Position numbers and translations under genes: made by a program. Positions 10,201-17,573 of a stretch of 19,983 nt of DNA are shown here, piece by piece. Below the pieces are notes generated by a model. That model was not told where the DNA came from. It did not search any database and saw only the letters and a list, made by a program, of their open reading frames with translations. The stretch is from positions 1-19,983 of the forward strand of contig SFJH01000034.1 in the NCBI GenBank assembly GCA_004555155.1, read 5' to 3'. Within the stretch, counting starts at the first letter, position 1, and each line of letters opens with the position of its first letter. This stretch comes from Clostridiales bacterium. Lineage in GTDB: Bacteria > Bacillota > Clostridia > Christensenellales > Aristaeellaceae.

Positions 10201-11615
10201 GTGATGCCGGTGATCTCCACGATCTTGTCCGGCAGCGGCCGTCCGGGGTTGATCAGCTCGGAGAACTCCGCCACCTCCACGCCGTTTTCAAAGCGCACCG
10301 CGCCGATTTCGATGATCTCGTCGGTGTGGGTGTTCAGGCCGGTGGTTTCCACGTCCAGGACGACGTAGGCCGTGCCGTCGATGGGCTCGGAGGACGCGCC
10401 CTTCACGATGTCGGCCTCGTCATCGATCAGATAGCCCTCACAGCCGGGAATCAGCTTGATGCCCGCCTTCTTGGCCGCGCCGAAGGCCTCCGGGAAGGAC
10501 TGCACCACGCCGTGGTCGGTCACGGCGATGGCCTTGTGGCCCCAGGCCGCGGCCTGCTTGATCAGGTCGGTGGCGCTGGCGCAGGCGTCCATGGTGCTGA
10601 ACGTGGTGTGCAGGTGCAGCTCCACGCGCTTTTCCGCCGCCGTGTCCATGCGTACCGGCTTTTCGGCCTCCATGATGTCGTTGACCATCAGCACCATTTC
10701 GCGCTTGAAGTCGTCGTAGCGGTAGCTGCCCCGGGCGGTGATCCACTTGCCGTCCTTCAGCGCCGCCGTCAGCGCGTCGGCCTGGGCCTGGACGCTCTTG
10801 GCGTCGTCGCCGCCGCGCCTGCCGCCCAGAAACAGCTTGCAGTTCACGCTGCCCAGGCGGTCGGACATCAGGAAGGAGACGATCTTGGTCTTGCCGTTCT
10901 TGGTGTCGCGCATGTCGAAGCCGGAGACCTCGCCGCGCACGGTGCAGCGGCCCACATCCTCGGTGATCTCGTTCATGGGGATGACGGGATCGTGGATGGG
11001 CCGGCCGAAGACGGCCTCGCTGGAGACGGGCTTCTTCGCCGCCGGCTGCGCCAGCTTCGCGGTGTCCATGGCCAGCGCCTCGGCCTCCCGGGCGCGGGCG
11101 GCGTGAATCTCCTGGATGCGGCGCTCGTCGTCGCCGGTCACGCGGATGCTGGCCGCGCAGCGGATGCCGAACAGCTCGTCCATCAGCGTCTCAAACAGCC
11201 GGTCGATGCCGCGGCTCTTCAGATAGGCCACGCCCTCGGCGGAGGACACGCACACGGTCAGCTTGCCGCCTTCCAGCTGCCAGCCCTTGCCGTCCCAGTC
11301 GATGAACGGCATGGAGCCGGGGCTCTCGTGGCGCACCAGCTCCTTCATCAGGCCGCTGGCCACGGAGATGTCCTTCTCCACGCGATCCTTCAGGGCGGGA
11401 TAGCTCACCCGGGTCTCCACGCGCACCTGCGGGAACGCGCCCGCCATGCGGCTGGCGATCAGCTTGTATTCGCCGCGGCTGAGCAGGCGCGAGGACTGGA
11501 AGCACACGCGCATGTTGCCCGTCTTCCGGGAGATGGACACGCGAGACAACGAAAGACAGCCCGCGAGCGCGCCGTCTTCGGTTTCGATCAGTTTTTCCCA
11601 AGGCTGTTGACTCAT
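7284..11615 (-). CDS. polC: DNA polymerase III PolC-type (replicative polymerase alpha subunit)
   Basis: The 1443-residue protein is close to the 1437 of B. subtilis PolC. The order of parts is: N-terminal domain (about 1-205); OB fold (about 220-320, CTVRGEVSGFDMRDTKNGK); PHP domain first half (VELHLHTTFS 331-340, VTDHG 365-369); an inserted DEDDh 3'-5' proofreading exonuclease with DVETTG (421-426), HNASFD (501-506) and HRAVHD (559-564); the rest of PHP; then the polymerase core. The core contains RGSVGSSLVAF (881-891), a zinc-binding pair CPKC (907-910) and CPVC (932-935), and the catalytic PDIDLNF with D961 and D963, before the fingers and C-terminal helix-hairpin-helix region (ALPGVGANAAEAF). 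All catalytic residues look intact. The start at ATG 11615 has CTCCTTT (complement AAAGGAG, 11621-11627) five bases upstream. It lies downstream of ispG in the same operon, as is usual in Clostridia. Confidence 0.98.
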   Translation of the reverse strand: MSQQPWEKLIETEDGALAGCLSLSRVSISRKTGNMRVCFQSSRLLSRGEYKLIASRMAGAFPQVRVETRVSYPALKDRVEKDISVASGLMKELVRHESPGSMPFIDWDGKGWQLEGGKLTVCVSSAEGVAYLKSRGIDRLFETLMDELFGIRCAASIRVTGDDERRIQEIHAARAREAEALAMDTAKLAQPAAKKPVSSEAVFGRPIHDPVIPMNEITEDVGRCTVRGEVSGFDMRDTKNGKTKIVSFLMSDRLGSVNCKLFLGGRRGGDDAKSVQAQADALTAALKDGKWITARGSYRYDDFKREMVLMVNDIMEAEKPVRMDTAAEKRVELHLHTTFSTMDACASATDLIKQAAAWGHKAIAVTDHGVVQSFPEAFGAAKKAGIKLIPGCEGYLIDDEADIVKGASSEPIDGTAYVVLDVETTGLNTHTDEIIEIGAVRFENGVEVAEFSELINPGRPLPDKIVEITGITSAMLRDKRTLKDAMPDFAKFCEGAVLVAHNASFDMAFFRRAFALIGMPFEFTTLDTLALARNQYPNFKSHKLGNICKMLGVSLTNAHRAVHDARATALVLMKMLAEIQAQKSISLLRELNTCYAIDAGKQSYHIILLATTQTGITNLYRLVSEGHLNYFHRTPRIPRSLIEKYREGLIVGSACESGELFRAILNGESEKTIEKVARFYDYLEVQPIGNNEFLVREGTVKDDEGLRDLNRRIVALGDRLGIPVCATGDVHFKEPTDSIYRAILMATKGFEDADFQPPLYFKTTDEMLEEFSYLGRAKAREIVVTNPNKIADQMGDVKVFLPHPEGKETFQPFWPEAEEELRSITMNKAISIYGDPLPEIVQKRVDKELGAIIGYGFSTLYMIAVKLVAKSLSDGYIVGSRGSVGSSLVAFLSGITEVNSLPPHYVCPKCKHYEFDIPKEYSTGFDMPLKDCPVCGTSMYKDGFNIPFEVFLGFKGNKVPDIDLNFAGVYQPVAHNYIKELFGAEYCFRAGTIGTIAEKTAYGYVLKYAEERGLSLPAAEKERLAKGITGVKRTTGQHPAGMVVLPKGYEIYQFTPIQHPADDMTTDTVTTHFDFNSMHDVLVKLDVLGHDDPIMLRRLQDLTGIKPQDVPLNDPAIFKQIMSLFSGTEALGITAEELGVAECGTLGVPEFGTKFVRGMLKETKPTTMEELIRISGLSHGTDVWLGNAQDLVHQGVPLRECICTRDDIMNQMISYGIDSEVSFKTMESVRKGKGLQPFMEEALEAATEAPPWFIDSCKKIKYMFPKAHAVAYVTMALRIAYFKIYYPAAYYCCYLYRNAESFDASRMCTSDVDELRGMIDAIKALDKSELTASKEDENTILEILIEMNLRGVHLKPVDIYRSAAADFLIDDDGIILPPLSALPGVGANAAEAFVVSRQAGPFISQDDMLRRKVPKGVIETLRQAGCLGDMPETSQVSLFEFSI

Positions 11616-11648
11616 GTGGACTCCTTTCGAAGAAACTGGCCGACGACT

Positions 11649-11738
11649 TTACAGCGTCAGCTCGAAGCGGTTGTCCGTGAAAATCAGATCCGTGCCGCGC
11701 TTTTCGAAGCCCTTCGGCTGCGGCGATATCTTCGGATT
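11649..11738 (-). other. Coding-like 29-codon tail between ispG and polC, no start codon
   Basis: Directly after the ispG TAA, the same reading frame stays open for 29 codons to a second TAA (11651-11649). It ends in GTDLIFTDNRFELTL. About 24 of 29 codons end in G or C and the residues look like a real protein end (charged, amphipathic, no low complexity). No ATG, GTG or TTG occurs in it, so it cannot be an ordinary separate gene. It could be a former C-terminal extension of IspG, the remnant of a lost gene, or a non-coding spacer that only looks coding. I do not recognise the peptide. Confidence 0.35.
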
Positions 11739-12797
11739 TTATGCGTTGTTCTCCCTTTCGGCGGCAACCCGGCGGATCTCCGCGATCAGCGCCTCGGCAG
11801 GATCGCCGGTCACGGTGCGGTCGGGCTGTCCCTTGGCGAACAGCTTGCAGAAGGTCTTCGCGCCGGCAAGGCCAAGATCGGCCTCCCGCGCCTCGCCGGG
11901 GCCGTTGACGACGCAGCCCATCACGGCCACCTTCAGCGGAATCCGGATGTCCGATGTGGCTGCGCGCACGCGGCGGGCGATGCCCTCCACGTCGATGTCG
12001 GTGCGGCCGCAGGTGGGGCAGGAGACGATCTCCACGCAGTCCCTTCGCAGGCCGCAGGCGCGCAGGATGGAGAGCCCCGCAGGGACCTCCTGCACCGGAT
12101 CGCCGGACAGGGACACGCGGATGGTGTCGCCGATGCCGTCCAGCAGCAGCGCGCCGATGCCCACGGCGGACTTCACGACGCCCACGTCCGCGGTGCCGGA
12201 TTCGGTCACCCCGATGTGCTGGGGATAGCCGCAGACCTTCGCGGCCAGGCGGCAGGCCTGCACCATGGTGCGCACGTCGGTGGCCTTGAAGGAGAGCACG
12301 ATGTCGTCAAACCCGCACTTTTCCAGCATCCGGGCGTGATTGAGACCGCTCTCCACCATGCCCTCCGGGGTCACGCCGCCGTATTTGGCCAGAATCTCGG
12401 GCTCGAGGGAGCCGGAGTTCACGCCGATGCGCACCGGCACGCGATGCTGCTTCAGGCAGTCCGCCAGCATGCGCACCTTGTCCTCCCCGCCGATGTTGCC
12501 GGGATTGATGCGCACCTTGGCGATGCCGCTTTCAATGGAGCGGATAGCCAGGCCGCAGTCGAAGTGGATGTCCGCCACCAGCGGCACCGGGCTTGCGTCC
12601 ACCAGCGCGCGCACGTTCTCCGCGCAGCGGCGGTTGTACACCGAAATGCGCACGATGTCCGCACCGGCCTCCGCCATGGCGCGGATCTGGGCGAGCGTGG
12701 CTTCTGTGTCCTCGGTGCGGGTGTTGGTCATGGTCTGAACAGTCACGGGCGCGCCGCCGCCGATGGCGACATTGCCCGCATATACGCGCTTGGTCAT
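11739..12797 (-). CDS. ispG: 4-hydroxy-3-methylbut-2-en-1-yl diphosphate synthase (MEP pathway)
   Basis: The 352-residue enzyme converts 2-C-methyl-D-erythritol 2,4-cyclodiphosphate to HMBPP, the next-to-last step of the MEP isoprenoid route, using a [4Fe-4S] cluster and reduced ferredoxin/flavodoxin. It has the short bacterial form: a TIM barrel (about 1-245, PVTVQTMTNTRTEDT, RINPGNIG at 96-103, GVTESGTA) and a C-terminal cluster domain. The cluster ligands are visible as C260 and C263 (SCPTCGR), C295 (MGCVVNGPGEA) and E302. ATG 12797 is preceded by GGAGGT (complement of 12805-12810). The gene follows rseP after 16 bases, in the same operon as dxr, which acts earlier in the same pathway. Confidence 0.97.
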   Translation of the reverse strand: MTKRVYAGNVAIGGGAPVTVQTMTNTRTEDTEATLAQIRAMAEAGADIVRISVYNRRCAENVRALVDASPVPLVADIHFDCGLAIRSIESGIAKVRINPGNIGGEDKVRMLADCLKQHRVPVRIGVNSGSLEPEILAKYGGVTPEGMVESGLNHARMLEKCGFDDIVLSFKATDVRTMVQACRLAAKVCGYPQHIGVTESGTADVGVVKSAVGIGALLLDGIGDTIRVSLSGDPVQEVPAGLSILRACGLRRDCVEIVSCPTCGRTDIDVEGIARRVRAATSDIRIPLKVAVMGCVVNGPGEAREADLGLAGAKTFCKLFAKGQPDRTVTGDPAEALIAEIRRVAAERENNA

Positions 12798-12813
12798 CTT
12801 GCGTACCTCCGGA

Positions 12814-13866
12814 TTATTTGAGGATAAAGGTCACGATGTCGTGCCAGGTGAGCACAATCGCCAGCAGGAAGAAGACCATCAGGCCGATGGCGTGCACCAT
12901 GCCCTCCTTCTCCGGCGGCACGGGCTTGCGGCGGATGCCCTCCACGATCAGGAACACCAGCCGTCCGCCGTCCAGCGCGGGCAGCGGCAGCAGGTTCATG
13001 ATGCCCAGATTCAGCGAAATCAGGAACAGATAGTCCAGGAACAGGCTCTTGTTTACCTGCAGTCCCTGGCTGATCACCGCCACGGTGCCCACTGCACCGG
13101 CCACGTCGTTCGCGCCCTGTCCCTTGAAGATCAGGTTGCGCAGGAAGTCCAGCATGCTGCGGGTGAAGTCCCAGATGTACTGCGCCGCGCCGGGAATGGC
13201 CTGGAACAGCGTATAGCGGCGAAAGGCGTAGCTGAAGGAGACGCCGATCTGATATCGGGATTCGCCGGTTTCTTCGTCCGCCGCCACGGCGGGAGAGAGG
13301 GTAGCGCTGAGCAGCTGGCCGCCGCGCTCATAGCTCAGGGAGAGCGCTTCGCCGGACTGGATGATCGACCGCAGCGCCTCCACGCCAGCGTAGTCGTCGG
13401 TGATCTCCGCGCCGTTGGCGGAGACGATCCGGTCGCCGGCCAGCAGTCCCGCTTCGGCGGCGGGGGCGTCGGCCACCACCTCACCGATGACGGTGCTCAG
13501 ATCCGCCGTGCCGAAGAGCATCAGCACGGCCATCGCCGCCGCAAACGCCAGCACGAAGTTCATCGCCGGACCGGCGAACACGGTCAGAAAGCGCTTCCAG
13601 ACGGGCTGGCTGTTCATGGCGGTGGGGGAGGGATTGTCCTCGTCCTCGCCCTCAAACTTGCAGAAGCCGCCCAGCGGCAGCGCGCGGATGGAATAGTCGA
13701 TGCCCTTGCGCGTCCAGCCGAACAGCTTCGGGCCGAAGCCCACCGAGAATTCCTCCACGCCGATGCCGCACAGGCGGCCGACGATGAAGTGTCCCAGCTC
13801 GTGGATGATGATGATGATGCCCAGCAGCACGATGGCCAGCAGCGTGTACAGCAGATTCGTCAGCAT
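12814..13866 (-). CDS. rseP: RseP-type site-2 zinc metalloprotease
   Basis: The 350-residue integral membrane protease cleaves transmembrane segments of signalling proteins, for example anti-sigma factors or remnant signal peptides. The zinc motif HELGH is at 22-26 in the first membrane helix. A PDZ domain spans about 125-190 (EAGLLAGDRIVSANG), and the third ligand motif is in NLLPLPALDGGRL (291-303). Further hydrophobic segments lie at about 98-118, 275-292 and 325-345. Only one PDZ domain is evident, as in other Firmicutes RseP/RasP proteins, against two in E. coli. The ATG at 13866 has GGGAGG five bases upstream (complement of 13872-13877). The start overlaps the dxr stop by seven bases, which suggests translational coupling. 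Confidence 0.96.
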   Translation of the reverse strand: MLTNLLYTLLAIVLLGIIIIIHELGHFIVGRLCGIGVEEFSVGFGPKLFGWTRKGIDYSIRALPLGGFCKFEGEDEDNPSPTAMNSQPVWKRFLTVFAGPAMNFVLAFAAAMAVLMLFGTADLSTVIGEVVADAPAAEAGLLAGDRIVSANGAEITDDYAGVEALRSIIQSGEALSLSYERGGQLLSATLSPAVAADEETGESRYQIGVSFSYAFRRYTLFQAIPGAAQYIWDFTRSMLDFLRNLIFKGQGANDVAGAVGTVAVISQGLQVNKSLFLDYLFLISLNLGIMNLLPLPALDGGRLVFLIVEGIRRKPVPPEKEGMVHAIGLMVFFLLAIVLTWHDIVTFILK

Positions 13867-15014
13867 GAAAGCCTCCCGACACAGTTTTTCGCGAGAACGC
13901 GCGCCGCCGCGTCCGCCGCGTAGACGTCCCCAATGCAGGTGATTTCGCTCCGGGACGTCTTCTCAAGAACCTCGGAGATGATCGGCGCGATGTCTCCGAA
14001 GGCGATCTGTTCCCGCAGGAAGGCGGCTACGGCGACCTCGTTCGCGCCGTTCAGCGCCACGGGCAGGCTTCCGCCCGCGCGCAGCGCGTCCTGCGCCATC
14101 TTCAGGCAGGGATAGCGCTCGCCGTCCGGCGCGGCGAAGGTCAGCTGCCCCAGCTGGGCGAAGTCCAGCGGCTGCGCGCCGTAGGGGATGCGCTCCGGAA
14201 AGCCCATGGCGTAGCCGATGGGGCCGCGCATGTCCGGCCGGCCCAGCTGCGCCAGCACCGCGCCGTCCTCGAATTCGATCATGGAGTGGATCACGCTCTG
14301 GGGGTGCACCACCACGTTGATGCGATCCACGGGCATGTCAAACAGATAGTGGGCCTCGATGATCTCCAGCCCCTTGTTGACCATGGTGGCGCAGTCGACG
14401 GTGATCTTGCCGCCCATGCTCCAGGTGGGATGGGCCAGCACGTCGCGCACCGTGGCGGAGCGCATTTTTTCCTTCGGCCAGTCCCGCAGCGCGCCGCCGG
14501 AGGCCGTCAGGTGCAACCGCCGCACGGGATTCTCCTGCCGCGCCTGCAGGCACTGGAAGATGGCGGAGTGCTCGCTGTCCACCGGGAGCATCGGCTTGCC
14601 CAGCTGCGCGGCCTTCTCCATCACCAGGCTGCCGCCGGTGACCAGCGCCTCCTTGTTGGCCAGCAGCACGCGCTCGCAGATGTCCAGCGCCGCCCACACC
14701 GCGTCCAGACCCGCAATGCCCACGATGGCGCACAGCGCGTCCATGGGCTTCGCGGCCTGAATCGCCTTCACGGCGCAGTCCGGCCCGAAAATCCATTCGC
14801 AGAAGCGCACGTCCTCCGGGATCTCCCTCGGCTCCGCGGCCAGCGCGGCCACCTTCGGCCGAAACTCCCGCACCAGATCAAACAGCTTTTCCGCGCTGCT
14901 GTGGGCAACGAGGCAGTCGGCCTGGAAGCGGTCGGGATATCTGCGCACAATATCCAGCGTCTGGGTTCCGATGGAGCCCGTCGCGCCCAGAATTGCAATG
15001 GTTCTCTTGTTCAT
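13860..15014 (-). CDS. dxr: 1-deoxy-D-xylulose 5-phosphate reductoisomerase
   Basis: The 384-residue NADPH-dependent enzyme makes 2-C-methyl-D-erythritol 4-phosphate, the committed step of the MEP pathway. The N-terminal Rossmann motif GATGSIG is at 10-16. The metal and substrate site is seen as PVDSEHSAIFQ (D146, E148) and NKGLEIIEAHYLF (E217). The flexible loop and substrate-binding motifs ASGGALRDWP (171-180) and HPTWSMGGKITVDCATMVNKG are complete. GGAG lies six bases before ATG 15014 (complement of 15021-15024). The gene is 46 bases downstream of cdsA and overlaps rseP. Its length is normal for the family (about 380-400). Confidence 0.98.
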   Translation of the reverse strand: MNKRTIAILGATGSIGTQTLDIVRRYPDRFQADCLVAHSSAEKLFDLVREFRPKVAALAAEPREIPEDVRFCEWIFGPDCAVKAIQAAKPMDALCAIVGIAGLDAVWAALDICERVLLANKEALVTGGSLVMEKAAQLGKPMLPVDSEHSAIFQCLQARQENPVRRLHLTASGGALRDWPKEKMRSATVRDVLAHPTWSMGGKITVDCATMVNKGLEIIEAHYLFDMPVDRINVVVHPQSVIHSMIEFEDGAVLAQLGRPDMRGPIGYAMGFPERIPYGAQPLDFAQLGQLTFAAPDGERYPCLKMAQDALRAGGSLPVALNGANEVAVAAFLREQIAFGDIAPIISEVLEKTSRSEITCIGDVYAADAAARVLAKNCVGRLSC

Positions 15015-15060
15015 AGCTTTCTCCGAAGTTCAATGAAAAATGATGATTCCGGCGATTGGA

Positions 15061-15924
15061 TCAAAGTCCCGCCAGACGGAAGAACAGATAACAGGCCACG
15101 CCGCAGAACAGAATGCCGTCCATGCGGTCCATCATGCCGCCGTGTCCGGGGAAGATGGTGCCGAAGTCCTTGATGCCGCAGTGGCGCTTCACCAGCGAGG
15201 CCACCAGATCGCCCACCTGAGAAAGCGCGCCCGCCACCAGCCCCAGAATCGCAAAGCTCCACAGCGGCGGCAGCACCACGCCCGTGGGGTTGAACTGCGG
15301 GAAGACCGACGCCAGGAGATTGAACGCCGCCGGCACGAACACGGCGAACAGTACGCTGGCGATCAGTCCGGCGATGGAGCCCTCCACCGACTTCTTCGGG
15401 CTGATCAGCGGCGAGAGCCTGTGCTTGCCGAAGCGCACGCCGATGAGCAGCGCAAACACATCGTTCACCGACGCGATGAAGAACATCAGAATCAGCGCCA
15501 CCGTGGACGCAAACCGGCTGTTCAGATCCTGCAGCGTGAGCATCAGCGAGAAGAACAGTCCCGGATACAGCATGGGAAACACCGTCATCAGCAGGCTGTC
15601 GAACGCCAGCTTGCCGCGAACGATGATCACCGTCATCGCCAGCAGCAGCGAGAGCGTCAGCGCCAGCATCGGCGGGCTGATCTCGCGAAACATGGGGTGG
15701 TTCAGCTGGGAGTACATCGACTGGGCGATCACCGCCAGGCAGCAGTAGACATATCCCGCCCAGCGCACCGGATCCGCGCCGATTTTGCGAAACGCCCGGT
15801 ACATCTCCGAAAGACTCAGCAGCATGGCGAACAGCAGCAGCAGCCGGAGCACCCAGCCCTGCAGCGCGATGCCCACCAGGATGACGACCGTGAATACAAT
15901 TCCCGTAATGACGCGCTTAACCAT
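15061..15924 (-). CDS. cdsA: Phosphatidate cytidylyltransferase (CDP-diacylglycerol synthase)
   Basis: The 287-residue integral membrane enzyme makes CDP-diacylglycerol from CTP and phosphatidic acid, the branch point for phospholipid synthesis. About seven to eight hydrophobic segments are visible. The family signature lies near the C-terminus: SQVGDLVASLVKRHCGIKDFG followed by PGHGGMMDRMDG with its conserved aspartates. I chose ATG 15924 (MVKRVITG) because GGAGG (complement of 15931-15935) is six bases before it. The ATG at 15930 directly touches the ribosome binding site and would be too close. The start overlaps the uppS stop by eight bases, so translation is probably coupled. Confidence 0.96.
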   Translation of the reverse strand: MVKRVITGIVFTVVILVGIALQGWVLRLLLLFAMLLSLSEMYRAFRKIGADPVRWAGYVYCCLAVIAQSMYSQLNHPMFREISPPMLALTLSLLLAMTVIIVRGKLAFDSLLMTVFPMLYPGLFFSLMLTLQDLNSRFASTVALILMFFIASVNDVFALLIGVRFGKHRLSPLISPKKSVEGSIAGLIASVLFAVFVPAAFNLLASVFPQFNPTGVVLPPLWSFAILGLVAGALSQVGDLVASLVKRHCGIKDFGTIFPGHGGMMDRMDGILFCGVACYLFFRLAGL

Positions 15925-16759
15925 GCTCATCCTCCGTTGCCTTTTTGGGTTCCACTCCGCCGAAACGGCGGCTGCGCGACGCATACTCCCGCAGCGCCTT
16001 GAGATAGCACGCCCGGTCAAAATCCGGCCAGAGCGTGCGGTCAAACACCATTTCCGCATAGGCCGTCTGCCAGGGCAGGAAGTTCGAAAGCCGCAGCTCA
16101 CCGCTGGTGCGGATGAGAAGATCCACGTCCGGCTGACCGGCGGTGTACAGCTGCGCTTCCAGCGCGGCGGCGTCGATGGCCTCGGGTTCCAGCTCGCCCG
16201 CCTTAACCTGATCCGCCAGCGCCTTCGCCGCGCGCACCAGCTCGGCGCGGCCGCCGTAGTTCAGCGCGATGTTCAGCTTCAGCCCGGTGTTGTCCTTCGT
16301 GCGCTCCATGGCCCTGCAGACCGCGTCGCGCTGGGCCTCCGGCAGGCCGTCCACATCGCCCAGAATCAGGATGCGCACGTGCTTTTCATCCAGCTCGTCG
16401 ATCTCCGAGGCGAAGTATTTCAGCAGAAGCCCCATCAGCGCGCTGACCTCCTCCTTCGAGCGCGCCCAGTTCTCCGTGGAAAAGGCGTAGATCGTCAGGC
16501 ACTGGACGCCCCAGTCGTCGCTGGCGCGGATGATGTCGCGCAGCGCCTCCACGCCGGCGGCGTGCCCCGCGGAGCGGGGGAGTCCGCGATTCGTGGCCCA
16601 GCGTCCGTTGCCGTCCATGATGATGGCCACGTGCCGGGGCATCGTGTCCGGCGGCAGCGCCTGCGCCGGCTCCGCGGACGGGGAAACGGCCATGGTAATA
16701 TATCGGGGCTTCGGGCGAAGCATGCCGCCCAGAAGTTTGCTCAGCTTCTCCGCAAACAT
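15917..16759 (-). CDS. uppS: Isoprenyl transferase / undecaprenyl diphosphate synthase
   Basis: The 280-residue cis-prenyltransferase condenses isopentenyl diphosphate units onto farnesyl diphosphate to give the C55 lipid carrier for cell wall synthesis. The catalytic motif IIMDGNGRWA has D49. STENWARS and LLIRTSGELRLSNFLPWQ complete the isoprenyl- and Mg2+-binding sites. ATG 16759 has GGAGG seven bases upstream (complement of 16767-16771). With this start there are about 45 residues before the catalytic domain, more than the usual 15-30. That stretch begins with a short amphipathic helix (MFAEKLSKLLGGML) and then a Pro/Ala-rich linker. An internal ATG (residue 23) would give a more typical length but lacks a good ribosome binding site. 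UppS uses the isoprenoid units whose synthesis depends on dxr and ispG in this operon. Confidence 0.96.
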   Translation of the reverse strand: MFAEKLSKLLGGMLRPKPRYITMAVSPSAEPAQALPPDTMPRHVAIIMDGNGRWATNRGLPRSAGHAAGVEALRDIIRASDDWGVQCLTIYAFSTENWARSKEEVSALMGLLLKYFASEIDELDEKHVRILILGDVDGLPEAQRDAVCRAMERTKDNTGLKLNIALNYGGRAELVRAAKALADQVKAGELEPEAIDAAALEAQLYTAGQPDVDLLIRTSGELRLSNFLPWQTAYAEMVFDRTLWPDFDRACYLKALREYASRSRRFGGVEPKKATEDEHG

Positions 16760-16794
16760 ATCGCTGCCTCCTTTGCAAGCAGAATATGATGAAA

Positions 16795-16813
16795 GGCAGC
16801 CGCGCGGGCTGCC
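16795..16813 (-). other. Short GC-rich hairpin in the frr-uppS gap
   Basis: Seven-base arms GGCAGCC and GGCTGCC surround a five-base loop in the 88-base gap between frr and uppS, followed on the - strand by only three T residues. It is the only structure I see in this gap. It could be a weak terminator or a processing/stability element that lowers uppS relative to frr, or chance in GC-rich DNA. Confidence 0.3.
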
Positions 16814-16847
16814 CAATCGGTGCGCCGCCCAGCGGGCAGAGCGCGCT

Positions 16848-17405
16848 TTAGACGGACATGATTTCCTTTTCCTTGTCGGCGCCGATGCGGTCGATCTCCT
16901 TGATGTGCGCGTCGGTGACCTTCTGCAGCTCGGTTTCCGCCGCCTTCTGATCGTCCTCGGTGATGACGGAGTCCTTCTTCATCTTCTTGATGGCTTCCAT
17001 CGCGTCGCGGCGGATGGCGCGGATGGCCACCTTGCCCTCCTCGATCTGCTTCTTGACCTGCTTGCAAAGCTCCTTGCGGCGCTCCTCGTTCAGCTCCGGA
17101 ACCAGCAGGCGGATGACCTTGCCGTCGTTGGACGGGTTGATGCCGATGTCGGATTTCAAAATCGCCTTTTCGATGGGGCCGATCATCTTGGCTTCCCAGG
17201 GCGCGATGACCAGCATGCGCGGTTCAGGAGAGGAGATGTTGCCCACCTGGTTCAGCGCGGTGGGGGTGCCATAATAGTCGACGGTGATTCTGTCCAGAAT
17301 CTGCGGATTGGCGCGGCCGGCGCGCAGCGTGTTCAGATCCTTCTGAATGACGGCAATGGTCTTGTCCATTTTGCTGCCCGCAGTTTTGATCGTCTCTTTA
17401 TACAT
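16848..17405 (-). CDS. frr: Ribosome recycling factor
   Basis: The 185-residue protein works with EF-G to split post-termination ribosomes; its length is exactly that of the family. Family motifs include LNTLRAGRANPQILDRITVDYYGTPT (residues 25-50), EPRMLVIAPWE and IGINPSNDGKVIRLLVPELNEERRKEL, followed by the long C-terminal helical bundle ending in DKEKEIMSV. ATG 17405 is preceded by TTGGAGGT (complement of 17412-17417). Its own promoter lies at 17459-17487, so it heads the long operon that runs to the MATE gene. A 5-bp hairpin (17429-17443) lies in the leader; its T-run is on the + strand, so it would not stop frr transcription. In most Clostridia frr directly follows pyrH; here a merR gene on the other strand and a repeat zone separate them. 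Confidence 0.98.
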   Translation of the reverse strand: MYKETIKTAGSKMDKTIAVIQKDLNTLRAGRANPQILDRITVDYYGTPTALNQVGNISSPEPRMLVIAPWEAKMIGPIEKAILKSDIGINPSNDGKVIRLLVPELNEERRKELCKQVKKQIEEGKVAIRAIRRDAMEAIKKMKKDSVITEDDQKAAETELQKVTDAHIKEIDRIGADKEKEIMSV

Positions 17406-17458
17406 ATTTATACCTCCAAACCTCGTTAAGCGCCCGGAGCGCTATTTTTCTACTCTCT

Positions 17459-17487
17459 ATTGTATCGTATAACGCTGAAAATGGCAA
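17459..17487 (-). promoter_or_regulatory. Promoter of the frr-uppS-cdsA-dxr-rseP-ispG-polC operon
   Basis: On the - strand TTGCCA (17487-17482, 5 of 6 to consensus) and TACAAT (17464-17459, 5 of 6) are spaced by exactly 17 bases. The leader to the frr ATG is about 45-50 bases. The -35 element is only about 32 bases from the -35 element of the divergent merR promoter. Regulator and polymerase binding on the two sides could therefore interfere. Confidence 0.75.
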
Positions 17488-17519
17488 GGGATATTTTCGC
17501 CATGTGTGCAAATTTCCCC

Positions 17520-17550
17520 TTGACACGGACGCCGCGTCAGGGCTTATACT
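17520..17550 (+). promoter_or_regulatory. MerR-type merR promoter with 19-base spacer
   Basis: A perfect -35 TTGACA (17520-17525) and TATACT (17545-17550, 5 of 6) are separated by 19 bases. This over-long spacing is the hallmark of promoters that MerR-family activators open by twisting DNA. The gene that follows encodes a MerR protein, so the promoter is most likely autoregulated. Confidence 0.85.
17521..17539. promoter_or_regulatory. Putative MerR operator dyad
   Basis: TGACACGGACGCCGCGTCA is a 19-base dyad around position 17530 in which seven of nine base pairs are symmetric (TGAC/GTCA and CGG/CCG matched). It starts within the -35 hexamer and fills most of the -35/-10 spacer, exactly where MerR dimers bind. 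Confidence 0.75.
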
Positions 17551-17573
17551 GAGTTCCAAGGAAGGTGATCTCA

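Noticed and set aside
7557..12821. A 1754-codon open frame on the + strand, antisense to polC and ispG
   Set aside because: It mirrors two clearly identified - strand genes. The frame is open only because the GC-rich codon use avoids the reverse complements of stop codons. Its translation is rich in H, G, Q, A and R with no domain.
17429..17443. Hairpin AGCGC-CCGGA-GCGCT with a T-run as a terminator
   Set aside because: The T-run lies on the + strand, where no upstream + strand gene exists, and the stem has only five pairs. It is probably just part of the frr leader.
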